A DNA stretch of 27,500 bases, taken from Neocallimastix lanati (nom. inval.) (lineage: Eukaryota > Neocallimastigomycota > Neocallimastigomycetes > Neocallimastigales > Neocallimastigaceae). Each line of letters starts with the position of its first letter. The first letter of the stretch is position 1. The stretch is taken from assembly GCA_016946835.1 (NCBI GenBank), contig JACVTC010000008.1, positions 1,125,001 through 1,152,500 on the forward strand. Reading direction: 5' to 3'. The notes under the pieces are model-generated. The model did no database searches, was not told the DNA's origin, and saw only the letters and a program-made list of their open reading frames with translations. Below are positions 11,262-20,780 of the stretch, one piece after another. Position numbers and translations under genes: made by a program.

Positions 11262-12006
11262 TTATTATTATTATTATTAATAGTAGTAGTAGTAGTAGTA
11301 GCAGTAGCCATAGTGATTGTATTAATAAATATTATATTTAACATTTAATATTTAATATTTTTTATAAATTATTCATTAATAATTAATTAATCTTTGTCAT
11401 TGCCTTTTTGTAAAAATAAAACTTATTTATTAATAATAAAATTAATTGATTTTCATTTATCATCTATTTATTTATTTATTTATCTATTTATTATTTATCT
11501 ATTTATTTATTTATTTATCTATTTATTTATTTATTTATCTATTTATTATTTTTATTTATTACATAATGTTAATTATTTATTTAATTTTTGATGTCACAAA
11601 AAAAATTTTTTAATTAGATTAGTATTTAATATATGGAATAATATATGGAATAATATAGTTTGTAATAAATTGACTAATAAAAATACGGCACTGATAAAGG
11701 ATGATTCAAAACAAAAAAAAAATAAAATTTTTTTTATAAACAACCGTTTTCCAACATTTATCAATAACAATAAATAAATAATAAATAGATAAATAAATAA
11801 ATAAATAGATGATAAATGAAAATCAATTAATTTTATTATTAATAAATAAGTTTTATTTTTACAAAAAGGCAATGACAAAGATTAATTAATTATTAATGAA
11901 TAATGTATAAAAAATATTAAATATTAAATGTTAAATATAATATTTATTAATACAATCACTATGGCTACTGCTACTACTACTACTACTATTAATAATAATA
12001 ATAATA
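11262..12006. repeat. Long inverted repeat (fold-back), arms ~235 bp, spacer ~275 bp
   Basis: The left arm 11262-11498 and the right arm 11774-12006 are reverse complements with very few differences: seven versus six TAG triplets near the outer end, and one substitution (TATAAATTATTC versus TATACATTATTC). Unique anchor words such as CAGTAGCCATAGTGATTG and CTTTGTCATTGCC occur in both arms, so the match is not just low complexity. The arms also encode the same chance peptide, SLPFCKNKTYLLIIK, on opposite strands. The spacer 11499-11773 is less repetitive, with a doubled ATATGGAATA phrase near 11630. A fold-back or MITE-like element, a recent inverted duplication, or a dsRNA-producing hairpin locus are all possible. 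No transposase or clear target-site duplication is visible. Confidence 0.9.
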
Positions 12007-12119
12007 AATAATAAAAGTATTTATATTTGTTAGAATAATATTTATATTTATATTTATATATTCATAATTAAATGTATATGTAACTATTTAAATCTTTTAT
12101 TATTAATTTTAATTCTAGT
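12007..12119. other. Short AT-rich link between inverted repeat and 7-bp satellite
   Basis: A/T-rich sequence with ATTTATATTTATA phrases and no feature beyond that. It separates the outer end of the right arm from the first satellite units. Confidence 0.5.
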
Positions 12120-12755
12120 ATATATTATTTATTATCTATTATTTATTATTTATTATTTATTATTTATTATTTAATCTTTATTATTTATTATTTATTATTT
12201 ATTATTTATTATTTATTATTTATTATTTATTATTTATTATTTATTATTTATTATTTATTATTCATTATTTATTATTTATTATTTATTATTATTATTTATT
12301 ATTCAATTATTTATTATTTATTATTTATTATTTATTATTTATTATTCATTATTTATTATTTATTATTTATTATTTATTATTATTATTTATTATTCAATTA
12401 TTTATTATTTATTATTTATTATTTATTATTTATTATTTATTATTTATTATTTATTATTTATTATTTATTATTTATTATTTATTATTTATTATTTATTATT
12501 CATTATTTATTATTCATTATTTATTATGTATTATTTATTATTTATTATTTATTATTTATTATTTATTATTTATTATTTATTATTTATTATTTATTATTTA
12601 TTATTTATTATTTATTATTTATTATTTATTATTTATTATCTATTATTCATTATTTATTATTTATTATTTATTATTTATTATTTATTATTTAATCTTTATT
12701 ATTTATTATTTATTATTTATTATTTATTATTTATTATTTATTATTTATTATTATA
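12120..12755. repeat. 7-bp satellite array (TATTATT)n, about 90 units
   Basis: About 640 bases of a 7-base unit, TATTATT in one phase. Occasional variants give higher-order structure: a TTCAATTA variant recurs 91 bases apart (12304 and 12395, 13 units), and ATTCATT variants recur 84 bases apart (12263 and 12347, 12 units). In frame it reads as a seven-residue YYLLFII peptide repeat with no credible start, so it is not a gene. The same unit forms a second array at 18935-19158. Confidence 0.95.
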
Positions 12756-13492
12756 TAGTAGTATAATGTATATTACATATATTTTAATTAATTGAATATA
12801 CACTTTAATTAAAACAATAATATTATCATAATATTATAAACAATAAATTATATTAATTTTATTTTCTATTTGGAATTTAATATATTTTAATCAAATTTAT
12901 GATAAATTTAAAATATAAAAAATTTAATATATGCTTCAATATTATGGTATATATTATATTATATATTATTATATATAACTGTATATAATGAATTGAATCC
13001 AATATATTTTATATTTATTAATAATAGTTATCGTGGTTTTTTTTTTCATTTTCTTTTTTTTTTTTAATATATTGACAATAAATTAAAATTTTCATTTATA
13101 AAACATAACCATAAATTACGAATTGAATGTTTTCTATTTAAATATATGAAAGTTTAGTGTTTAACTGAATTATAAACTTTTTAAAGTTAGAAAATTCAAT
13201 ATTAAAATTAATTAAAATAAAACATTTTATTTCTTAATAAAGTAAAATTAAAATTAAACTTTTCTATATAAGGAAGTTATTTGAAATGTTTTTTTTTGTT
13301 ACTCAAAAATAAAAAAAAAATGTAAAATAAAAAAAAAATTAAAATAAAAAAAAAATTAATTTTTTTTTATTATATCAAATATGAAAAATTGAATATTAAA
13401 GTTATAAAAAAAAAAAAGTAAATGGTTACATAGAAAGAAGTGAAAGATAAAATAAAATATATGAATGTTTATATATAAATATATAAAGGAAG

Positions 13493-13520
13493 ACTTCTAT
13501 CTATAAAGAAAGATAGAAGT
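13493..13520. repeat. Hairpin with 10-bp perfect arms
   Basis: ACTTCTATCT at 13493-13502 is followed eight bases later by its exact complement AGATAGAAGT at 13511-13520. An isolated stem-loop in A/T-rich sequence, with no run of T directly after it and no adjacent gene. Confidence 0.7.
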
Positions 13521-14225
13521 AAAAATATTTTATATTTAAAATAAAAAATAATCAAAGAGATCAGACAAAATCAATAAATAAAATAGTTAATAAATTTTTA
13601 TAAGTTTAATAAGAAGATATACATATTTATATAAGAAATATTAATTCCTTGTTTGAACTATAAAATCCATGGAATTGTTCATGTAATAATTAAATATTTA
13701 AAAGTTTAAATCTTTTATGTTAAAATTTTTATCTCTTATAATTTTTTTTTTTTATTTTATTTTTTTTTTTTATATAATAAAAGGGAAATTAAAAAGTTTT
13801 ACCAAAAAAAAAAAAAAAAAATTTAATAAAGAATACCATTAATGATGAATATGGTAAAAGTAATGCACTTTTTTTTTCTTTCATAATATTTAATGATATA
13901 TATTTTAAAAATGAACATGAATGAAGTTTTATATATATATATATATTAATTTTCCTTTTCACCCTTATTAACTATTAACTATTTAAGAGTTTTATACATA
14001 AAATATATATTATAAAATCTATTTTATATGGAATATAAATTAATTTTTTATTTTTTTTTTTTTTAGATGGTTTGTAGTAACACCTTCCATAACAATTTTA
14101 TTTTTATTTTTATATTATTATTTTTTTTTATATAAATTTATAGTAATTATTATACAATAAATAGATAGCTTTAGTAAGAAGAATAATAATATTTTTACAT
14201 GATGAATTTTTGTTCTGAAGTTTTT

Positions 14226-14283
14226 AACTTTTATGCATACAGGTATACATATATATATGTATATACCTGTATGCATAAAAGTT
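14226..14283. repeat. 58-bp hairpin with 22-bp perfect arms
   Basis: Bases 14226-14247 (beginning AACTTTTATGCATACAGG) are exactly complementary to 14262-14283 (ending CCTGTATGCATAAAAGTT). The 14-base centre is itself a TA-rich near-palindrome. The arms contain C and G and are not simple repeats, so chance is unlikely. It could be a small-RNA-like hairpin, a MITE remnant or a cruciform site. Confidence 0.85.
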
Positions 14284-14739
14284 ACTATGTCTATATTTCT
14301 AATATGTCTAATATTTCTATATGTCTGTCGTTTTATTTATTAATTTATAAAAATTATTTCTTTCAGTTTATTTATTTAGTTAAACATCCATCCATTTATT
14401 TAATTATTTATTTATTCAATTATTTATTTATTCGATTATTTAATTTAATTTAATTTATATCTATTAAAGTCAAATTTTTTTTTTTTTTTTGATTTGTAGT
14501 TCATAAACTGAAAAATAAAATTAAAATTAAAATTAAAAAAAAAAAAAAAAATTATGATAAAATAAATTAAAATAAAATAAAATATAGTAAAATAAAATAT
14601 AGTAAAATAAAATGAGTAATTATCAATAATTATATCAACTGTATTTTACTCGATTTTTATTTTTATTATCATAATTAATCATTAATATTATCTTTTTATT
14701 ATTATTCAGTTATTGACTATTTATTTTTATTGATATTAT

Positions 14740-14925
14740 CTATTGAATTTTCTACGGCACACAAGGAATGTCTATCTTATTGCCCTATCATAGAGAGATG
14801 TCTCTGTCAACGCAGAAACAGTATAGCAAAGAATCCAATGAGAGTCAATTTAAGGGGGAGACTGGAGGCCCTATTGTCCTCCTCTCTCGTTAATCCCGTG
14901 AGGAATCTTTTCTTTACAATTAGTT
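14740..14925. other. Unidentified island of near-balanced base composition
   Basis: From TCTACGGCACACAAGG to about TGAGGAATCTTTTC the sequence has roughly balanced composition (about 45% G+C by eye) inside a desert of almost pure A/T. It contains two strong stem-loops. One is AGAGA/TCTCT at about 14792-14803. The other pairs GGAGA..GGAGG with CCTCC..TCTC at about 14859-14889, enclosing CCCTATTGT. A plus frame covers it (73 residues, 14730-14951) but has no recognisable motif and starts in A/T sequence. The minus strand is open for about 38 codons and then has stops. A structured ncRNA, a SINE or transposon fragment, or a recent insertion are the options. No tRNA B box or snRNA core is visible. 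Confidence 0.5.
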
Positions 14926-15129
14926 TATGTATATTTATAGTTTTTAAATGAGTAATTATAATATGTTAATTTTTTAATATTTAATATAAACTAAAAAAAA
15001 AAAAGTGATAAAAATTAATATTGAAAGTTATAAAGATCCATATAAAAAACTTTAAATTTTAAACAGTGAATTATAATACTTAAGATTATTATTTAAGAAA
15101 GTTTAAGATTTATAATATTCATAAAACTT

Positions 15130-15161
15130 ATTTGAGATAGTTTAATTAAACTATCTCAAAT
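15130..15161. repeat. Perfect 32-bp palindrome without spacer
   Basis: ATTTGAGATAGTTTAA is followed immediately by its exact reverse complement, TTAAACTATCTCAAAT. There are no mismatches and no loop. The flanking bases (T and G) do not pair, so the symmetry has defined ends. It could be a homodimer binding site or a relic of hairpin-mediated duplication. Confidence 0.85.
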
Positions 15162-15320
15162 GCTATTCATAATATTATAAAGTTAATTAATAGCCGCATA
15201 TCTAATTTTTAAGATATAATATTTATTACGAGTTAAAAAAAATATCTTTTTTTACCAGAATATATATATATATATATTTAAAAAAAATTTTTTTTTTTAT
15301 TTCCATTGAACCTATTATAT

Positions 15321-15323
15321 AAC

Positions 15324-15357
<34 letters not shown>

Positions 15358-15360
15358 GTT
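15321..15360. repeat. T18-A16 snap-back inverted repeat closed by AAC/GTT
   Basis: AAC, eighteen T, sixteen A, GTT. It has the same architecture as the structures at 2350-2392 and 16871-16910: homopolymer arms bounded by complementary trinucleotides. Confidence 0.75.
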
Positions 15361-16346
15361 AATTATTAATAAAAGTTGATTTGATATGATCATGGAACTA
15401 TAATCCTATGATATCAAAATTATATATTGAAAAATGTCACATTTTTCTCGTATAAAAATAAAAAAATGATGAAAAAAAAATTTTTTTTTATTATATTAAT
15501 AGAATTTAAAATTATTATTGTTAAATAATAATTATTATTATTATTGTTGTTATTATTATTAAAAAAAAAAATAAAATAAAATAAAAAATAAACTCACAAA
15601 AAAAAAAAAATTAAATTAATAATTATATACAGGAAATATATATTTTTTTATTAACATTGATGATAAATAATGAATGTTTTATAAAAAAGTTTAAAACTAT
15701 ATATATGTATATATTTATAGAGATATTTATAAATTAACTTGAATCTAATGTATCAAATAATATTATAATATACTTTTAAATATTATATTTATCGTGTGTG
15801 ATATATTTTTATTTTTATTAATATATATTTATTTAAATTTTAATAAGAATACTATATATATATATATCTGAGAATTTTAAAATATCTATCTAATTTTTTT
15901 GTTATGTTTTATTTATTGTTTTTTATTTTATTGCTTTTATTTTTATTTTTATTTTATTTTTTTTTGTTCGCTTTTTTTTTTTTATTCTTCTTCCTTCCTT
16001 TCTTTCTTATATACAGTTGATTTACCAGATTAAAATAAAAAAAAAAAATTAAAAATCAAAAGTAAAGACGACACATATAAAAAAAAATAATAGAAAAAAA
16101 AATAATAGAAATATATAAAAATATAAAAATACATATATATATGGATGTGTAATTCCTTTTTTAACCGAAAATTTTCACTTTATTTTATTCTTTATTTTTA
16201 ATTTTTAAAGATATTAGAATAGGTATTATTTTAAATCAATTCCTATACTATGCTTTTTTTTTCCTCCTTTTTTAAAAGAAATCTTTTCCTAAACTCTTTT
16301 TTTTTTTTTTGTTAACTTAAATTAATATTTGAATATCAATTGAAAA

Positions 16347-16377
<31 letters not shown>

Positions 16378-16599
16378 TATAATTCATAAAAACCTTTAAA
16401 TAAAATAAAGAAAGAAATATATATAAATATTTTTTTCTTTTTTGGTAATCCTATCTATGAATTAAATTAATATAACTGGCTAAGTTATGTAACAAATAAT
16501 CAATTAACCTTGGAAGAATGATCTTTTTTGATTCTTTCATAGAAAAAATTTGATATAAATTCATTTATTAATAAAAATAAAATTTTTTATATTCAGCAA

Positions 16600-17300
16600 C
16601 AATAAGATATCTAAGATTCTAAAAGTTTTAAAAGGTTGATTCAAAAGGAATAAAAAAATATTAAAGCATTTTAATAATTGATTTAGTAGGATCAAGTGTA
16701 CAAAACCATTAAATGATTGATTCAGCTGTGTTAAAAATATCAAATATTTTTAGAGACTGGCTTTTAGAAAAATAATTCAATAGGAATAGGTCATTAAATT
16801 CCAAAATAATAAATTTCATAAAGGTTTAAAAGGTTGAATTTATAAGAATAAAAACTTCACAATCAAATTTCTATTTTTTTTTTTTTTTTCAAAAAAAAAA
16901 AAAAAAATAGGTTTAAAATAAAAGATTTGATCTATTATGAATAAATATATAAAATTTCCTATATTGGATGATTCAATATGAATAAGTAGTGGAATCATTT
17001 TTAAAAGCTTTAAAAAGTTAATTTCAAATTGATCATATTATTTCTAATAATTCAGAAAGTTACTTTTATTAAAATTTTGGAAAAAAAAATAATCAAATAA
17101 GTTGATTTATTATGAATAATTATATTAAAAATTTTATATTAGCTGATTCAATACCAATAAAATTAGTGCCAAACCATATTTTAAATATTTTTAAAAGATT
17201 GGTTTCATATGAATAGTATGACTCTATTGTTTCTAATAATGTTTCTAATAATCCAAAGAGCAGTTTTTTTTTATAAAAAAAAATTATTAAATAATGAATT
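16600..17300. repeat. Degenerate repeat block with a TTGATTCA-n-GAATAA core
   Basis: A core resembling TTGATTCAATATGAATAAA recurs at about 16634, 16678, 16717, 16774, 16832, 16925, 16967, 17101, 17142 and 17198. Pairs spaced about 41 bp (16634/16678, 16925/16967, 17101/17142) repeat about 175 bp apart. A TTTCTAATAAT phrase also recurs about 189 bp apart (17041 and 17230). On minus, part of it (16561-16743) is open with recurring LNQ words (LNQSFNGF, LLNQLLKCF, LLNQPFKTF), but the frame lacks a proper start and soon closes. It is either a diverged tandem satellite or a decayed gene for a repeat protein. Confidence 0.6.
16871..16910. repeat. T16-C-A17 snap-back inverted repeat closed by CTA/TAG
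   Basis: CTA, sixteen T, C, seventeen A, TAG. The homopolymer arms are again bounded by complementary trinucleotides. It interrupts the degenerate repeat block at 16600-17300, which suggests it formed inside that repeat. Confidence 0.7.
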
Positions 17301-17787
17301 AATTTATATTATTTTTAATTAATTAAATATTTTTCATTTAATATTAATTAAAGTTAATTCAGTGATGAATGTTCAATAGATATGAATCATCATGCATAAA
17401 TAAACTAGCTATTTAATCTAATATATATATGATGTAATCAATACCTATATGTTATGTAAGTAACATATACATGTTTATACACGATATTTATATTAAATTT
17501 GCCATATATATTCATATGATAATAAGAAGCTATGGTCTTCTTTTTCGGAAGCATTAGCCATGTAAACTGCATTTTCAGTATTGACGTTCCATTAAATAAT
17601 TTAATAAATATAATAAAAAAAAATTTTTTTTATTGAATTTAAACTTTAATTCTATCAAATTTTTTCCACTCAAAATATATATATATATTTTTTTATTAAA
17701 AATGTCCAACAAATCACGGTTAACAGGTACAAAAACAAAATTTTATAAAATTGAATAAAATATTATGAAATAATAAAAATAATATGA
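17301..17787. other. AT-rich spacer, no gene seen
   Basis: Less extreme in composition than its neighbours (e.g. GCTATGGTCTTC near 17531 and GCATTAGCCATGTAAACTGC near 17551) but without an open frame of interest. It contains the small hairpin at 17446-17469. It may be an eroded sequence of unknown origin. Confidence 0.45.
17446..17469. repeat. Hairpin with 9-bp perfect arms
   Basis: TATATGTTA and its complement TAACATATA are separated by TGTAAG. A small stem-loop with no adjacent gene; its significance is unknown. Confidence 0.55.
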
Positions 17788-17988
<201 letters not shown>

Positions 17989-18690
17989 ATTTATTTATTT
18001 ATTTATTTATTTATTATCTATATTAATAAATTATAGAACGATTAAATAAAAAATAAATATAAATAGTAATTAATAATAAATAATAAATAATTGAATAATA
18101 ATTTATTAATAATAAATAATAAATAAATAATTAATTAAATAATAAATAATAAATAATTAAATAATAAATAATAAATAATTAAATAATAAATAATAAATTA
18201 TAAATAATTAAATAATAAATTTAATATTAAAAATAAAATATATATATCATTTATATATACATATAAACAAAAAATAAAAAACTTTTTCCGTTATAAGGAG
18301 TTTAAGATTTTCATTATAGGCCATAACATTAACATAGGAAAGTTAATATGAATATATAAAATGTTCATTAATGTTTATGAAATTAATTCACTACTTAAAC
18401 TAATAATTTTATATATGTATAAATTAATTTCTTTGAAATGAATATAATGAAAAGAAAAGAAAAAAGAATAACAAAAAAAAAATTTTTTTTTTTTTTTTGA
18501 TAATTTCTAGCTTATTAATTAAAATTATTAATAATAATACTCTATATTGTATATTTAATTCAATATATTATATAATAATGATGTATTATTAATAATTTTT
18601 ATTAAAAGATTTCTTTTTTATATTTATTTTTATTCTTTTATTATAATTTTTATTTTGTTTTATTTTGTATCTGGAAATGAATTTTCTTTA
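17989..18690. other. AT-rich spacer with degenerate AAATAAT repeats
   Basis: Starts with (TTTA)n. A stretch of AATAAATAATAAATAATTAAA-type units follows at about 18065-18225, close to the complement of the 7-bp satellite unit but more mixed. The rest is A/T-rich with a short mixed segment near 18290-18350. No coding frame. Confidence 0.55.
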
Positions 18691-18694
18691 ATTT

Positions 18695-18845
18695 CAGTAT
18701 GTACTGCCCTTTAGCCCACCTCATTTCATAGGAATATTGAGGTAATCACAATACATTGATATGCTTTCGTATAGGGGGGATATTGTCCCTGATGGACAGC
18801 CTTATTAATGTTCAGCATTGAAGCTCTGAACCTAGAAATGATGAA
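18695..18845. other. Second unidentified island of near-balanced composition
   Basis: From about CAGTATGTACTGCCC to GAACCTAGAAATGATGAAG the sequence is about 40-45% G+C by eye, flanked by T-rich and A18 runs. It contains short stems: TGTCC/GGACA around CTGAT (18788-18802) and GTTCAG/CTGAAC around CATTGAAGCT (about 18811-18832), plus a G6 run. Stops occur in the plus frames and the minus strand is open only briefly. There is no tRNA, 5S or snRNA signature. The A-run immediately downstream would suit a retroposed or polyadenylated sequence on the plus strand. A SINE-like copy, a 3' fragment of a retroelement, or an ncRNA are possible. Confidence 0.45.
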
Positions 18846-18934
18846 GTTATATACATTAAAAAAAAAAAAAAAAAGAAAAAATGACATAGAAATAATATTG
18901 GAGTAAGATTCAATATGAGTAATGCTAAAATCAA

Positions 18935-19158
18935 TTCATTATTTATTATTTATTATTTATTATTTATTATTTATTATTCAATTATTTATCATTTATTATT
19001 TATTATTTATTATTTATTATTTATTATTTATTATTTATTATTTATTATTTATAATTCAACTATTTATTATTTATTATTTATTATTTATTATTTATTATTT
19101 ATAATTCAACTATTTATTATTTATTATTTATTATTTATTATTTATTATTTATTCAATT
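18935..19158. repeat. Second 7-bp satellite array (TATTATT)n
   Basis: About 220 bases of the same 7-base unit as at 12120-12755, again interrupted by variants. A TATAATTCAAC variant recurs exactly 50 bases apart (19050s and 19100s), and a related TTCAATTA variant lies near 18977. Two overlapping frames read as YYLLFII peptide repeats; neither is a gene. Confidence 0.93.
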
Positions 19159-19790
19159 ATTAATGATAATTAATAATATATAATACAGTATATAAAATGA
19201 TATTCAAGAGTATATCAATCAATATAATTTTTATATAAGGGAATAAATATTACTGAATAGAGAGCAAGCATTGAAAAATTAAAAAAAAAAAAAAGGAAAA
19301 AAAAGTTTCCGCTTCGGCTCTAAATTTTCCACCTACTTCAAGTGTGTTTTTTGATGATTTATTGGTGGAAGATGAGAGAAAAAAAAATTTTTTTGATTTT
19401 AGATGGTTGAGGTTGAAGTATGAAATATGGTTAGAACATGTTCTTTTTTTTTTTTTTTTTTTTTTTTTATAATAAATACTTAACAAATAATAGGATATAA
19501 CATAAATATTTTTATTTTTTTTTAACTTTTGTTTACTTTTTTTTTTTTTTTTTTTTTTATTTTCTTATAGTGCATAAAAAGCATTCATAAACAAAAATAA
19601 AGGCAATTATTAAATAAATGAATAAATGAGAATAAATAAAAATAAATGAAAAGAAAGAAGTAAAAAGAAAAAAAAAAAAACTTTTGATTATATTTGGAAA
19701 TTTTTTTTTTTTTATTTTTTTTATTTTTTTATTTATTAAATGAAATTTTAATTTAAATTTTTTAATTTAAATTTTTAAAAAAAGAAAAAA
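19159..19790. other. AT-rich spacer, no gene seen
   Basis: Mixed short segments (e.g. TTTCCGCTTCGGCTC near 19306) are embedded in A and T runs of 20 or more. A minus-strand frame of 78 codons (19250-19486) crosses an A/T run and encodes a poly-Lys tract; it has no motif and I do not accept it as a gene. Confidence 0.5.
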
Positions 19791-19793
19791 TTA

Positions 19794-19992
19794 AATAAAT
19801 ATATAAATAATAAATAAATAAATAATAAATAAATAAATAATTGAATAATAAATAAATAAATAATTGAATAATAAATAAATAATTGAATAATAAATAAATA
19901 ATTGAATAATAAATAAATAATTGAATAATAAATAAATAAATAAATAATTGAATAATAAATAAATAAATAAATAATTGAATAATAAATAAATG
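19794..19992. repeat. Minisatellite of ATAAATAAATAATTGAATA-type units
   Basis: About nine units of roughly 19-27 bases, each consisting of a variable number of TAAA tetramers followed by TAATTGAATAA. The variation is in the tetramer count. It lies about 320 bp upstream of the GST start codon. Confidence 0.85.
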
Positions 19993-20140
19993 ATTAATAT
20001 TAAATAAAATAAAAAGTTATTTAAATAAATTATTTAATTAATTAATTATTCACTTATTTAACTATAATTAGTAATGGAAAGGAAAAGAAAGAAAGAAAGA
20101 AAGAAAGAGTGAATGAATGAATGAAAAAAAAAAAAAAAAC

Positions 20141-20148
20141 TATAAATA
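20141..20148 (+). promoter_or_regulatory. TATA box of the glutathione S-transferase gene
   Basis: TATAAATA followed by GG, preceded by a C after a long A-run, matches the consensus well. It lies 161 bp upstream of the ATG at 20309, leaving room for a 5' UTR of about 130 bases with oligo(T) and oligo(A) tracts. In such A/T-rich DNA chance matches are common, but the C/G borders and the spacing support this one. Confidence 0.55.
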
Positions 20149-20308
20149 GGATAAATTTTTCTTCGAAAAAAATTTTTTTTTTTTCAACAATTAAAAATAA
20201 TAATAATAATAATAATAATTAATTATTTGAAATAATAATTATTAATTATTAATTAAAATAAATAAAAAAAAAAAAAATAAATAAATATAAATTATAGAGA
20301 AAGCAGTA

Positions 20309-20730
20309 ATGGATTCCAAATTTGAAGTTTTCTATTTCCCAATCAGAGGAAGGGCTGAATTCGTTCGTTTAGTTTTAGCTGCTGCTAAGGCTAATTGGGA
20401 AAACAAAAATGTAACCGATTGGTCAAAGGAAAAATTCTCTACTGAAGGTTTATTATATAAGCAAGTTCCTATGTTAATTGAACATAAATCCTCTGGTAAA
20501 GAACTTCGTTTAGTTCAAACTGGTTCTATTGTTAGATACATTGGCTAATAAATTTAGTAAGTTTTTAATAATAAATATTAAAAAAGTGTTAGAAGAGGAA
20601 GGGAAGGAAGAAAGAAAAATGACATAATTTTTTTTTAATATCAATAGTATTTAATAATAAATACTTAGGATTAGTGGATATTATCTTATTTATTAAATAA
20701 CTATTCTATTTGTTATATATAATATAGTTT

Positions 20731-20780
<50 letters not shown>

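Larger units (their letters stand above)
12756..14739. other. AT-rich intergenic desert with isolated hairpins
   Basis: About 2 kb of A/T-dominated sequence with no convincing coding frame. Two short structures stand out and are listed separately (13493-13520 and 14226-14283). The rest is oligo(A)/oligo(T), TA tracts and AAAATA-type pentamers, including a run of AAAATAAAATATAGT units near 14560-14610 just before the 14.74-kb island. Confidence 0.6.
14926..16599. other. AT-rich intergenic desert with palindromes
   Basis: No gene is visible. Two inverted repeats are listed separately (15130-15161 and 15321-15360). Long A and T runs, (TA)n tracts and A-then-T runs (e.g. AAAAAAAAATTTTTTTTT near 15473) fill the remainder. 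Open frames are low-complexity. Confidence 0.6.

Noticed and set aside
11394-11878. Two near-identical short proteins on opposite strands (SLPFCKNKTYLL...)
   Set aside because: They are the same sequence in the two arms of the inverted repeat, start at TTG and dissolve into satellite-like sequence; not genes.
12526-12795. YYLLFII heptapeptide-repeat protein
   Set aside because: It is a direct translation of the 7-bp satellite; any frame of such a repeat stays open.
14752-14800. 5S rRNA, because of CTACGGC at the start of the island
   Set aside because: Only the first few bases resemble 5S; the internal control region and downstream helices do not follow.
14730-14951. 73-residue frame over the G+C-rich island as a gene
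   Set aside because: It starts in A/T-rich sequence and has no motif. The strong stem-loops make a non-coding explanation at least as likely, so I kept the island but not the protein.
20309-20548. A 79-residue single-exon thioredoxin-domain protein
   Set aside because: The C-terminal GST domain is present downstream in three further exons with matching splice phases, so this is exon 1 of a frameshifted full-length gene.
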